From Citreicoccus inhibens (GTDB lineage: Bacteria > Myxococcota > Myxococcia > Myxococcales > Myxococcaceae): a DNA stretch of 64,000 bases. Positions 20,540 to 29,066 of the stretch are shown here, piece by piece. Every line of letters begins with the position of its first letter. The first letter of the stretch is position 1. The position numbers and the translations under genes were made by a program. Location: positions 85,329 through 149,328 of the forward strand of contig NZ_JAHNZT010000020.1 in the NCBI RefSeq assembly GCF_019039035.1. The letters are read 5' to 3'. Below the pieces are notes generated by a model. It did no database searches. It was not told the origin of the DNA and worked only from the letters and a program-made list of their open reading frames with translations.

Positions 20540-21526
20540 GTGCGCCCCTCCGCCCGTTCCATCCTCGTCCTGCTCGCGCTGCTGGGGGCCTCTCCCACCT
20601 TGGGCGCCACGTCCACCGCGGTGAAGAAGGCCGAGCACCGCATGGAGGCCGACGAGGTGGTGGCCCAGGTCATCCGAGGTGGGACGGTGGCCGCGGCGCT
20701 GTCCCGGCTCCACTACCTGCGCGAGGAGGACTACGCGGCCGCGGAGATCTCCGAGCAGATGCGCCGGGTGGTCGACGAGCGCGCGCGCCGGAACCTCGCG
20801 GCCCTGCTCTCGGGCCTGGGGTCTCGGGTGGGAGAGCGGGCGCTCGTGCAGCTCCTGGCGGACGCGGATGGCTCGGTGCGGATGTCCGCGGCGCAGGGCC
20901 TGGCGCGGGTGCGCAGCCGGGTGGTGGAGCCGGTGCTGCCGCTGCTGCAGGACAAGAGCAGCGGCGTGCGCCGCGAGGCGGCCCGGGCGCTCGGCGCGTC
21001 CGGCAACGTGAAGATGGGGCGGGTGCTGGTGGCCGCGGCGAAGGACGAGACGGACCTGGAGGTCCGCGCCGCCATGCTGGCCTCCGTGGGTGAGACGGGC
21101 GACAAGAAGCAGATCCCCGCGCTGAAGGCGTACCTGGACAGCGGCTCGGAGGGCACGCGCTTCGCGGCGGCTCGGGGCCTGTGCCGGCTGGATGCGCCCG
21201 AGGGCGTGGCCTTCGCGGGCAGGCTGCTCGCCTCGAGTGACAAGTTCGTGCGGCGCCAGGGCCTGGAGCTCTACGAGGGCGTGTCCGCGAAGAAGTCCGC
21301 GCGCGCGTTGCAGCCACTGCTGGAGGACAAGGAGCGCACGCTGGCCGCGGCCGCCGCGCGCATCCTGTACCAGGGTGGGGATGCCTCCATGCTCGAGTGG
21401 TTGGTGCTGGCCTCGTGGAACGCGAAGGGGACGGACAAGCTCGACTACGAGAAGGAACTGGAGACGCTCCAACTCGCGGACGACCAGCGCAAGGCCATCC
21501 TGCGCAAGGCGGGTGTGGCGAAATGA
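20540..21526 (+). CDS. HEAT-repeat protein, exported
   Basis: 328 aa from the GTG at 20540, which places a signal peptide (SILVLLALLGASPTLGA) at the N-terminus. The mature protein has about seven HEAT/PBS-lyase repeats (for instance DGSVRMSAAQGLARVRS and SSGVRREAARALGAS), a periplasmic interaction solenoid. Its stop overlaps the ATG of the DUF1460 gene (ATGA), so both are co-translated and probably work together on the cell wall. The frame is open further upstream but that part has no signal and overlaps the divergent promoter region. Confidence 0.82.
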   Translation: MRPSARSILVLLALLGASPTLGATSTAVKKAEHRMEADEVVAQVIRGGTVAAALSRLHYLREEDYAAAEISEQMRRVVDERARRNLAALLSGLGSRVGERALVQLLADADGSVRMSAAQGLARVRSRVVEPVLPLLQDKSSGVRREAARALGASGNVKMGRVLVAAAKDETDLEVRAAMLASVGETGDKKQIPALKAYLDSGSEGTRFAAARGLCRLDAPEGVAFAGRLLASSDKFVRRQGLELYEGVSAKKSARALQPLLEDKERTLAAAAARILYQGGDASMLEWLVLASWNAKGTDKLDYEKELETLQLADDQRKAILRKAGVAK

Positions 21527-22386
21527 TGTCGGCGGTCGTGGTGGTCGCGGCGCTGTTGTCCCAGGCGCCCGCCCGGCAGAACGGTTGGGAGGGGCTTACC
21601 CTCGCGCAGCGCGCCGCGCTCATCGCCGCGCGCGCCGATGCGCCGCTGTCCGAGCGCCTGTTGTCCATGAGTGAGCGCTTCCTCGACACGCCCTACGTCC
21701 ACTCGCCGCTGGGCGAGGGGCAGGGCGTGGATCCCGACCCGATGTTCCGGCTGGACGCGGTGGATTGCCTCACCTTCGTCGAGGAGACGCTGGCGATGAG
21801 CCTGGCGCGCGACGACGCCCAGGTGGCGTCGCTGCTCGAGCGGATCCGCTACGCGTCCGTGCCGACCTACGAGGACCGCAATCACCTCATGGAGGCGCAG
21901 TGGCTGCCCAACAACGTCCACAAAGGCTTCCTGACGGACGTGACGCGGCGCTACGGCGGCTCGGATGTGGTGTCCGTCGCCAAGACGCTCACGAAGCAGA
22001 CGTGGCAGTCGAAGTCGTCGCGTGAGCTGCTGCTGCCCCGAGAGCGCCAGCCGGTGGGCACGTTCGCGCTCGACATGCTGCCGCTTACGCGGGTGCTGGC
22101 GCATGCGCGGGATGTGCCCTCGGGCACGTTGCTCGTGGTGCTGCGCGAGGACCTGCCGTTCAAGGCCACGCGCATCTCCCACCTGGGCTTCGTGGTGCAG
22201 AAGCGGCACCGCACGTACCTGCGCCACGCCTCGCGCGGGGGCTACAACCGCGTGGTGGATGAGGACCTGGAGACGTTCCTCGCGCGCAACGCCCGGTACG
22301 ACAAGTGGAAGGTGACGGGCGTCAGCTTCTACGAGCCGCGCCGCCCGCCCTCGGACGCCGCGGGCGTGGGGATGGGCGCCCGCTGA
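21523..22386 (+). CDS. DUF1460 protein (N-acetylmuramoyl-L-alanine amidase-like)
   Basis: 287 aa. A short N-terminal hydrophobic stretch probably serves for export. The body has the NlpC/P60-like papain fold of DUF1460: catalytic Cys in DAVDCLTFVEET and the later histidine in ISHLGFVV, with the conserved NHLMEAQWLPNN stretch between. Related proteins cleave or bind muropeptides. Coupled to the HEAT gene by a 4-base overlap. Confidence 0.87.
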   Translation: MMSAVVVVAALLSQAPARQNGWEGLTLAQRAALIAARADAPLSERLLSMSERFLDTPYVHSPLGEGQGVDPDPMFRLDAVDCLTFVEETLAMSLARDDAQVASLLERIRYASVPTYEDRNHLMEAQWLPNNVHKGFLTDVTRRYGGSDVVSVAKTLTKQTWQSKSSRELLLPRERQPVGTFALDMLPLTRVLAHARDVPSGTLLVVLREDLPFKATRISHLGFVVQKRHRTYLRHASRGGYNRVVDEDLETFLARNARYDKWKVTGVSFYEPRRPPSDAAGVGMGAR

Positions 22387-22387
22387 G

Positions 22388-22843
22388 TCAGTGCGCGGGC
22401 AGGGCCGGCGGTGGGGGAGGCGGCTCTTCGCTCTCGCGCTCCTCGGCCTCCGCCGCGGCCGCGGCTTCGTCCTGGCTGTCGACCTCCAGCCGGCGCTCCT
22501 GTTCCATCAGCGTCGCGGCGCGCGCCTGCTCCTCGGCGGGCACGCGAATCTCCCACCAGGGCAGCAGCGCGCCGGTGGTCAGCTCGTCCACCACGCCCGA
22601 GCGTCCCGGGCGCACGAGCACGGGGATGTTGCGCTCGTGCATCATCTCCACGAAGGACTCGGCGGTAAGCGGGTTCTCCGCGATGGCCGCGCGCACGAAG
22701 CGGCGTTGATCCAAGTCATGGGGCAGGGGCAGGCCGCGCCGCTCCATCTCCTCGGCCGAGACGAGGGCGGGGTGGTTGGGGCAGTCCGTGCAGTGGCTGA
22801 CACTGTCCTCGTACTCCGAGCCGCACCTGGCGCAGTACTTCAT
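22388..22843 (-). CDS. Zinc-ribbon / DUF2007-like protein
   Basis: 151 aa. A rubredoxin-like zinc ribbon (CARCGSEYEDSVSHCTDC, residues 4-21) is followed by a ferredoxin-like domain of the DUF2007 type (about 50-120: FVEMMHERNIPVLVRPG...WEIRVPAEE). The C-terminal tail is Glu-rich and ends in a proline run (PPPPPPALPAH). Cytoplasmic. The GGAGGG site fixes the ATG at 22843. Downstream of the lone receiver gene with a 71-bp gap. Specific role unknown. Confidence 0.82.
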   Translation of the reverse strand: MKYCARCGSEYEDSVSHCTDCPNHPALVSAEEMERRGLPLPHDLDQRRFVRAAIAENPLTAESFVEMMHERNIPVLVRPGRSGVVDELTTGALLPWWEIRVPAEEQARAATLMEQERRLEVDSQDEAAAAAEAEERESEEPPPPPPALPAH

Positions 22844-22914
22844 GTGCCCTCCTGGCCGATGGATGCCTGGAATGTGGGGCCGCGCGCCGCCAGAAGGGAG
22901 ATGGGGCGGCGTGC

Positions 22915-23277
22915 TCACTGCCGAGCCGCGTCTCCCAGGCTGCCCACCTCGGCGCTCAGGCGCTCCACGTCGATGGGCTTGCGCAGCACCACGTCACAGA
23001 ACTCGGCGCCATTCACCTCGGCGTAGCCCGACACGAGGATGACGCGGGCGCGCGGCGCGTGCGCCTTCACCTTCTGCGCCAGCTCGGTGCCGCACATGCC
23101 CGGCAAGGACTCGTCGGTCACCACCACGTCGGCGGGCTCGGCCTCGAAGACGCGCAGGCCCTCCAGTCCGTCGCCCGCGGTGCGGACCTCGAAGTCGGTC
23201 TCCAGCAACTCCGCGAGCAGTTCGCGGCTGTCGCCGTCGTCCTCCACCACCAGCACCTTGATTCGCTCGGAGCCCAT
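22915..23277 (-). CDS. Stand-alone response-regulator receiver
   Basis: 120 aa, a single CheY-like receiver with no output domain. Acidic pocket Glu12, Asp13, Asp14; phospho-acceptor Asp55 in VVTDESLPG; conserved Ser in VILVSGYAE; Lys in LRKPID. It must act through a partner protein. No histidine kinase is adjacent; the nearest is the NtrY-like kinase at 26030. Divergent from hpf. Confidence 0.92.
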   Translation of the reverse strand: MGSERIKVLVVEDDGDSRELLAELLETDFEVRTAGDGLEGLRVFEAEPADVVVTDESLPGMCGTELAQKVKAHAPRARVILVSGYAEVNGAEFCDVVLRKPIDVERLSAEVGSLGDAARQ

Positions 23278-23436
23278 GCGCTCTGAAAACCCACGGCGTC
23301 GCGGGGAAACGTCCGGCGCCGCGGGGCCAACACGCCAAGGGCCTTGTTGTTCCCTCGCCCCGCGAGCACGGGAGCGCGGGCGACTCCCTCACCGACGCCG
23401 GGGGCGCTGTCCATGTTTGCCCCCGGAGGTGACGCC

Positions 23437-23796
23437 ATGAAGGTGTTGCTGCGAGGAGTGCACCTGAAGCTGACCGATTCGATTCGCGCCTATGTCGACG
23501 AGCATCTGGTGAGCCATCTCGAGCGGTTCGCGGAGGACGAGGCGGCGGAGATCGACATCTCGCTGGTGGACGTCAATGGGCCCAAGGGTGGCGTGGACAA
23601 AGAGTGCCGGGCGACGGTGAGCCTGCCCAACCTCCCCATCGTGCACGTCACGGAGGCGGGTGAGACGCTGTTCCAGGCCATCGACGCGACGCGTGACCGG
23701 TTGGAGCGAGCGCTCCAGCGCACGGTGGACCGGCGCCGCGACACGCCGTCCGAGGGGCTGCCCCAGGACCTGGCGGCGAACGTCCCCACGTACTGA
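23437..23796 (+). CDS. hpf: Ribosome hibernation-promoting factor (HPF/RaiA, short form)
   Basis: 119 aa. The beta-alpha-beta-beta-beta-alpha fold of the YfiA/HPF domain is readable (MKVLLRGVHLKLTDSIRAYV, then VHVTEAGETLFQAIDATRDRLERAL). The tail is short, so this is the HPF/YfiA short type without the dimerising C-domain. It binds the decoding and peptidyl sites of the 30S subunit during starvation. The ATG at 23437 follows GGAGGTGAC. A terminator and a separate promoter lie downstream. Confidence 0.93.
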   Translation: MKVLLRGVHLKLTDSIRAYVDEHLVSHLERFAEDEAAEIDISLVDVNGPKGGVDKECRATVSLPNLPIVHVTEAGETLFQAIDATRDRLERALQRTVDRRRDTPSEGLPQDLAANVPTY

Positions 23797-23818
23797 TGGG
23801 GGATTAGGCCGTGAAATC

Positions 23819-23841
23819 CCGGACGCCTCCCGGGCGTCCGG
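23819..23841 (+). terminator. Terminator after hpf
   Basis: Perfect 9-bp arms CCGGACGCC/GGCGTCCGG with a 5-base loop, 22 bases after the hpf stop. Confidence 0.65.
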
Positions 23842-23866
23842 CCTCACGGCCCGAGTGGCCGGAACC

Positions 23867-23896
23867 TTGCTGGGGCGGAACGGTGGACGCTATAAG
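23867..23896 (+). promoter_or_regulatory. Promoter of the Pro-rich membrane protein gene
   Basis: TTGCTG and TATAAG are separated by 18 bases, with the -10 ending 33 bases before the start codon. The gene is preceded by the hpf terminator, so it has its own transcript. Confidence 0.6.
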
Positions 23897-23929
23897 CGGA
23901 ACCCTTCAACCCCGGGCTAAAGGACGGCG

Positions 23930-25981
23930 ATGGTCCGCCTCAAGTTCCTCGTCTTCGCGCTCCTGGTCCTCGGACTGGGACTGGCACATCTTCCGCTCTT
24001 GTCGGAGCCACTGCGCGCACGTGCGGTCGAGGGCGCCGCGGCTCAGGCCGCCTCGGGCGCCGCGGAGGTGTCCCGCCGAGTGGAGGCACGCCGCGCGGAG
24101 GTGCAGTCCCTGGCGCTGAAGCTGGCCGCGAGCCCCGACGTCGCCGCCGCGGTGCAGGCGCTGACGCCCGCGCCGGTGGTCCACAATCCCCGCGACCGCA
24201 ACAAGACCCAGGACGCCGAGCCCGCGCTGCTGCCGCTGACGGCCGAGCGCTTCGCGGCGGTGCGCACCGCCGCCGAGGCCGCGGTCCCCAAGGAGCTCTC
24301 GGGCGTGGTCATCGCGCTGGTGGCCGGTGACGCGCGCTTCCACGCGCGCGCCGGTGGCGAGGCCTCCACGGATGCCGCGGCGCTGGACGTGGCCGCGCTC
24401 GCCAAGGCGGGCACGACGGTGGTGGACGCCTTCGGTGCCGCGCATGCCTTCGCCTCGGTGCCGCTGCGGTGGGGCGGTGAGTCGGGCAATGCTCCGGCCG
24501 TGACGCTCGTGGTCGGGGCGCCGCTGGTGGCGGACACCCTGCTGCAGGGCGCGGCGGATGTGACGGGCGTCGCTGCGCTGGCGCTCGTGCAGGGCGACAA
24601 GGTCCTGGGCGGCGTGGGCAAGGAGAAGGCCTCGGCGGAGGGTTCGCTCGCGAAGCTGCCGGTGGGCTCGCGGGATGTCGTGCTGAGCACGGGGCACCTC
24701 CAGGCGTTGGGCCCGGTGATGCTGCCCGCGTTCACCAGCGGCGACGCGATGGGCGGCAAGGCGCCGCTGCTCGTGGGGGCCCGGCGTGCGCTGGAGGGGA
24801 CGACCCTGGAGGTCGTCGCCGTGGCCAGCACGCAGACCATCCTGGGCGCGCTGGCGTCGTATCAGCAGAGCGCGGTGACGGGCCTCGCCGGCCTCCTGGG
24901 CCTGGCTCTCGTGTGGACCTTGCTGATGGGGAGCGCTCGCGCGGCGCAGCAGGATGATGCGCAGGGCTCGGGGGACACGCTGGGCTTGTCCGCCGCGATG
25001 GCCGCACAGCCCATGGCCGCGTCCGCGCCTCCGATGGAGCCGGCTCCGGTGGCCGCGCCGCCGAGCGCGTTCGCGCCGCCCGCGCATGACCCGTTCTCGG
25101 CTCCGCCGCCTGCCCATGCGCCGCAGCCGTTCGCCGCGGCCGAGCCGTTCCCGTTCCCGGCGCCTCCGCCCGTGGCGGATCCGTTCGCGGCCATGCCCCC
25201 GGCGCCGAGCGCGTTCGCGCCGCCCGCGCATGATCCATTCTCGGCGCCTCCGCCCGTGGCGGATCCGTTCTCGCCGCCCCCGGCGATGGATCCGTTCTCG
25301 GCGCCTCCTCCTGGGAGGGATCCGTTCTCGGCGCCTCCGCCCGTGGCGGATCCGTTCGCGGGCGCGGATGCGTTCCCGTTCCCCGCGCCTCCGTCGCCGG
25401 CCTACGCGCAGCCGCAGCATGCGCAGCCCGCGATGCCCTTCGAGCCGGACCCCATGGCGCTGCCGCCTGCCGAGGCGATTGCCACGGCCGCTCCGCGTCG
25501 GGGCGCGTTCGCCTTCGAGGACCAGCCCACCGCGGCGTACTCCCTCCAGCAGGCGGCGGATCCGTTCGCCCTGGCCGCGGCGCAGTCGGCCGAGCCCCTG
25601 GGCAACGCCGAGACGACTCGCGTCGCCGCGATTCCGCGCGAGCTGCTCCAGGCGAGCGTCCGGCCGCAGACGTCCGAGGCCATTCCGATGCCTCCGCCGC
25701 GCGGCGCCGCCATCCCGCTGCCGGGCATGTCGCCTTCGGGCAGCGCGGCCGCGGTCGCGCTCTCCGAGGAGCAGCACTTCCAGGAAGTGTTCCGCGAGTT
25801 CGTCACCACGCGCGAGCGCTGCGGTGAGCCGGCGGACGGTCTGACCTACGACAAGTTCCAGCAGAAGCTTCGCAAGAACAAGGAACAGCTCGTCCAGAAG
25901 TACGCGTGCAAGACGGTGCGGTTCCAGGTCTACGTGAAGGAAGGCAAGGCGGCGCTCAAGGCGACGCCCGTCAAGGACTGA
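23930..25981 (+). CDS. Membrane protein with Pro-rich repeats, MXAN_5187-like
   Basis: 683 aa. A hydrophobic N-terminal helix (3-22) and a second transmembrane helix (about 316-336) bracket a periplasmic domain that looks CACHE-like (VSTGHLQALGP, VVAVASTQTILGAL). After the second helix, residues 365-520 are extremely Pro/Ala-rich with at least seven copies of a DPFSAPPP-type motif. A conserved C-terminal domain follows (about 610-680: FREFVTTRERCGEPADGLTY, KYACKTVRFQVYVKEGK), as I recall for the myxobacterial MXAN_5187 family. Topology resembles a chemoreceptor or sensor without a kinase. Partner unknown. Start ATG with an AGGACGG ribosome site. Confidence 0.82.
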   Translation: MVRLKFLVFALLVLGLGLAHLPLLSEPLRARAVEGAAAQAASGAAEVSRRVEARRAEVQSLALKLAASPDVAAAVQALTPAPVVHNPRDRNKTQDAEPALLPLTAERFAAVRTAAEAAVPKELSGVVIALVAGDARFHARAGGEASTDAAALDVAALAKAGTTVVDAFGAAHAFASVPLRWGGESGNAPAVTLVVGAPLVADTLLQGAADVTGVAALALVQGDKVLGGVGKEKASAEGSLAKLPVGSRDVVLSTGHLQALGPVMLPAFTSGDAMGGKAPLLVGARRALEGTTLEVVAVASTQTILGALASYQQSAVTGLAGLLGLALVWTLLMGSARAAQQDDAQGSGDTLGLSAAMAAQPMAASAPPMEPAPVAAPPSAFAPPAHDPFSAPPPAHAPQPFAAAEPFPFPAPPPVADPFAAMPPAPSAFAPPAHDPFSAPPPVADPFSPPPAMDPFSAPPPGRDPFSAPPPVADPFAGADAFPFPAPPSPAYAQPQHAQPAMPFEPDPMALPPAEAIATAAPRRGAFAFEDQPTAAYSLQQAADPFALAAAQSAEPLGNAETTRVAAIPRELLQASVRPQTSEAIPMPPPRGAAIPLPGMSPSGSAAAVALSEEQHFQEVFREFVTTRERCGEPADGLTYDKFQQKLRKNKEQLVQKYACKTVRFQVYVKEGKAALKATPVKD

Positions 25982-25990
25982 CGCGAAGCG

Positions 25991-26021
25991 GAGGCTCGCG
26001 CCGACTGCGTGCGCGAGCCTC
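25991..26021. terminator. Bidirectional terminator
   Basis: Perfect 11-bp arms (25991-26001 and 26011-26021) with a 9-base loop lie between convergent genes, 10 bp past the membrane-protein stop and 8 bp before the kinase stop. Confidence 0.7.
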
Positions 26022-26029
26022 GCTGTGTG

Positions 26030-27682
26030 TCAGCTGTTCGCGCGGGGCAGCACCACGGTGAAGCGTGCGCCCTGGCCGGGCTCTCCGCTGACCTCCAGCT
26101 TCCCGCCGTGCTCCTGGAGGATTCGCGCTGCGATGGCGAGCCCCAGGCCGGTGCCGCCATCCTTGGTGGTGAAGTACGGCTCGAAGATGCGCGCGCGGTG
26201 TTCGGGTGGGATTCCTGGGCCGCTGTCTTCCACCTCGATGACCGCGTCCGAGTCCGTGCCCTTCACTCGCACGCGCAGGGCGCCGCCTTTGTGCGCCATG
26301 GCCTCCTCGGCGTTCTTCACCAGGTTCACCAGCACCTGGGTGAGTTGATCGCGGTCGGCTCTCGCCACCACGCCCTCCTGCACCGTGGGCAGCAACTGAA
26401 TGCCCTCGGGCGGCGAGGCGTACAGCGCCAGCACGCTTTGGGTCAGTTCTCCCAGGTCCACTCGCGTGAGCTGCGGCTTGGGCAGCCGCGCGAAGTGGCT
26501 GAACTCATCCACGATGCGGCGCAGGCGATCCACCTCTTCCAGCACCACGCCGGCGCTCTCCTTGAAGAGCGTGGGGAAGCTGGGGTGCGCCGAGGCCTGG
26601 GCGGCCAACAGCGTCTCCAGCGACATGCGGATGGGCGTGAGCGGGTTCTTGATTTCATGCGCCAGCCGCCTCGCCACCTCCTGCCATGCGGCGATGCGTT
26701 CGCTCGCCATCAGTCGCTCGGTGGTGGCCTGGAGTTCGGAGGTCATGTGATTGAACGCGCGGACCAGCTCTCCCAACTCGCCCGTGGCCTCTGTCGTCAC
26801 CTGCACGTCCAGCGCGCCCTCCGCGACCCGGCGCGCTCCCGACGTGAGCGCCTCCACGGGGCGAGTCATCCACCGCGATACGAGCAGACCCAGCAGCGCG
26901 GCGAAGGCCATGCCCAGCGCCGCGAGGAGGAGGAATGCTCGCATGACGCCTTGTACGGCCTCGCGCGCCGCCGCCCGGCTGAAGGTGAGGCGCACCGAGG
27001 CCGCGTCGCCCAGCGGCAGCACGCGCTCCAGCGTGGGGGCCTCGGCGCTGCCTGCGTGGGCCAGCGCGGTGTCCCCCGCGAGCAGCGTCACTTCCGCCTG
27101 CGTGAGGCGCGACAGGTGCTGTGCGAGCCCGTCATCCAACAGCACTCCACCCACGGCCCACAGGCGCGCATCGCCGTAGTCCACCGGCCTCGCCGAGACG
27201 AGTGCCAGGGCCTGCCGCAGTCCCGCCGTGGTGCGCACCTCCACGCGCACTGGAACAGGCCGCTCCGGTGCGGCGCGCGTCACGGTGAAGAGCGCGGGGT
27301 CCGGGTCTCCGCGCCGAGCGGGGAGGTGTCCCGAGGAGAGCACCGTGCCGCTCCGGTCGAAGAGCGTGAGCACCGTGAGGCCTCGGCTCTTCATCAGGGC
27401 CTCGGCGGTACCGGCCTGGATGGCGAGCATGGGGTGCTCGCGGGCCTCGCGGGCCAGGTCCTCCATGGCCGGGCTCTCCACCAGCTCCTCGACCGCGCGA
27501 CGCACGGTGGTGGCCGAGCGCTCCAGGGACTCCTGCGCGGACGTCGTGGCCGCGCCCATGCGCGCCGTCTGCTCGCGCGACAGCGTGTCCCGCAGGCGCG
27601 ACACCGTGAGCGGCACCACCACGGCGAGCGGCACCAGGGCGAGCAGCGCGAAGGCCAACGCCAGACGGGTCCTCAGCCGCAT
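26030..27682 (-). CDS. Membrane sensor histidine kinase, NtrY-like
   Basis: 550 aa. Two membrane helices (about 6-28 and 247-270) enclose a CACHE-like periplasmic sensor (TVLTLFDRSGTVLSSGH). A HAMP (about 270-320), HisKA with phospho-acceptor His342 in RRLAHEIKNPLTPI, and a HATPase_c domain (N-box [26 protein letters not shown]) follow. The ATG at 27682 has AGGAG seven bases upstream. It is the last gene of the PBP1A operon, 10 bp after the substrate-binding-like gene, and no response regulator is encoded beside it. It may sense cell-wall or peptide signals, an inference from context. Confidence 0.9.
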   Translation of the reverse strand: MRLRTRLALAFALLALVPLAVVVPLTVSRLRDTLSREQTARMGAATTSAQESLERSATTVRRAVEELVESPAMEDLAREAREHPMLAIQAGTAEALMKSRGLTVLTLFDRSGTVLSSGHLPARRGDPDPALFTVTRAAPERPVPVRVEVRTTAGLRQALALVSARPVDYGDARLWAVGGVLLDDGLAQHLSRLTQAEVTLLAGDTALAHAGSAEAPTLERVLPLGDAASVRLTFSRAAAREAVQGVMRAFLLLAALGMAFAALLGLLVSRWMTRPVEALTSGARRVAEGALDVQVTTEATGELGELVRAFNHMTSELQATTERLMASERIAAWQEVARRLAHEIKNPLTPIRMSLETLLAAQASAHPSFPTLFKESAGVVLEEVDRLRRIVDEFSHFARLPKPQLTRVDLGELTQSVLALYASPPEGIQLLPTVQEGVVARADRDQLTQVLVNLVKNAEEAMAHKGGALRVRVKGTDSDAVIEVEDSGPGIPPEHRARIFEPYFTTKDGGTGLGLAIAARILQEHGGKLEVSGEPGQGARFTVVLPRANS

Positions 27683-27692
27683 GCCGCGCTCC

Positions 27693-29066
27693 TCATGGCC
27701 TTCCCGACGCGCCGGTGCCATCGGCGGGCAGGACCCAGGCGCCGTCCAGCGAGGGCAGGCCCTGCGGGTCCATCGTGAGGCCCATGACTTCGGGCGCCAC
27801 GCGCGCCGCGAGCCCTTGCGCGTACAACGGCAACAACGGCACGGAGGATGCCAGCGCCAAGGCTCGCTCTCGTGCGCGGGCATCGCGCGCACTGGCGTCC
27901 GGCAGCGCGCCCAACGCGGGCAACTCCACGCCGAGCAAGTCCTTGCGGCCCGCCGTGTCGAGGACGATCGCGAGCGCGGGGCCGGGCACCGGTGGCAACA
28001 GCACGGCGTGCAGCATCAGCTCGAAGTCACCTCGGGCCCAGCGGGAGCGGAGCGCCGCGCGCGGCTGGGGCTCCAACGCCACGGTGTAGCCCCGGTCGTG
28101 CAGCTTCACTTGGATGCGCTCGGCCACCGCACGTTGGTCCTCCAGCGCGGCGTCATAGACGAGCGTCACCGTGCGCGCCGCCGTGGGTGCGGGCGCGGTA
28201 GGCCGGACCCTCGCGGGCTGGACGAGCAGCGCTGGCGGCAGCAGGTGCGGCATGGGAACGGCGGGGCCCCGCACGAACAGGCGCGTCAGGTCGTCACGGT
28301 CGATGGCGCTCTCGAACGCCTGGCGGAAGTCCACCGGCAGCTTGCGCGGCGAGAACGCCAGGTACGTGGCGTACAGCGCCGGGCCGACCTGGGTGTTGCT
28401 CTCGGCGGGCGCGCCCAGCTCCACCTGCACCTGCTTCGCGGTCCACATGCGCGTGAGGCCGCGCTCGTCCGTGGCGGTGAGCGCCAGCTTGTCCAGGTAG
28501 GGCCGTCCCTCGGGCCACGCGAGCTGCGCGGCCAGGGCGCCCTTGCCCGAGGCGGTGAAGGGGCCACTGGCCGCGGTGCCCAAGAGCGGTGCCAGCGCGG
28601 GATGGCACAACGCGCGCTCCAGGTCCGGCCAGGGGAACGCGAGCGCCAGCTCCAGGGTGTGGCCCGACGCGGTCACCTGCCGGCCCTCGGCTCGCAGGGG
28701 ATAGAGGAGGGCGCGGTAGGGCGAGGGCGCGTCCGCGCCCGTCAGCCGCGTCCAGGCGCGAGCGAGCGCCGTGGCGGTGGCGGGCGTCGCCAGCTCCACG
28801 CGGACGGCCTGGGGCACGGGCCGAGACAGCGCCCGAGCGAGGGCGGGGCGCGCGTCGCCGTCGGGCGTCACATGGCACACCGGCCGGGACAGGAGTCCCA
28901 GCAGTGTCGCCTCGATGGGGGTGTCCGCGAGCGCGGGCTCCGCGACCTCGGCTGGGCCCGCGTGGGCCATGCGCAGCTCGCCGCCATAGCGCGGGCGACT
29001 GGCCGCGAGCGACGCGGTCGTGGGGGCGAGGAGGGCAAGGCAGACGAGGGCCGTGCGGGACTTCAT
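27693..29066 (-). CDS. Substrate-binding-like protein (SBP family 5)
   Basis: 457 aa with a signal peptide (MKSRTALVCLALLAPTTAS). The body reads as a divergent family-5 extracellular solute-binding protein: RYGGELRMAHAG at the N-terminus, FRQAFESAIDRDDLTRLF in the middle and SSVPLLPLYAQGLAARV near the end. These normally feed peptide or nickel ABC transporters, but no permease or ATPase gene is near. The start overlaps the FG-GAP gene by 4 bases. It may instead present ligand to the kinase encoded next, as a periplasmic co-sensor; this is inference. Confidence 0.8.
   Translation of the reverse strand: MKSRTALVCLALLAPTTASLAASRPRYGGELRMAHAGPAEVAEPALADTPIEATLLGLLSRPVCHVTPDGDARPALARALSRPVPQAVRVELATPATATALARAWTRLTGADAPSPYRALLYPLRAEGRQVTASGHTLELALAFPWPDLERALCHPALAPLLGTAASGPFTASGKGALAAQLAWPEGRPYLDKLALTATDERGLTRMWTAKQVQVELGAPAESNTQVGPALYATYLAFSPRKLPVDFRQAFESAIDRDDLTRLFVRGPAVPMPHLLPPALLVQPARVRPTAPAPTAARTVTLVYDAALEDQRAVAERIQVKLHDRGYTVALEPQPRAALRSRWARGDFELMLHAVLLPPVPGPALAIVLDTAGRKDLLGVELPALGALPDASARDARARERALALASSVPLLPLYAQGLAARVAPEVMGLTMDPQGLPSLDGAWVLPADGTGASGRP

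Noticed and set aside
25060..25380. Tandem repeats resembling a minisatellite or CRISPR-like array
   Set aside because: Units are short, in frame and encode Pro-rich DPFSAPPP motifs; there are no spacers.
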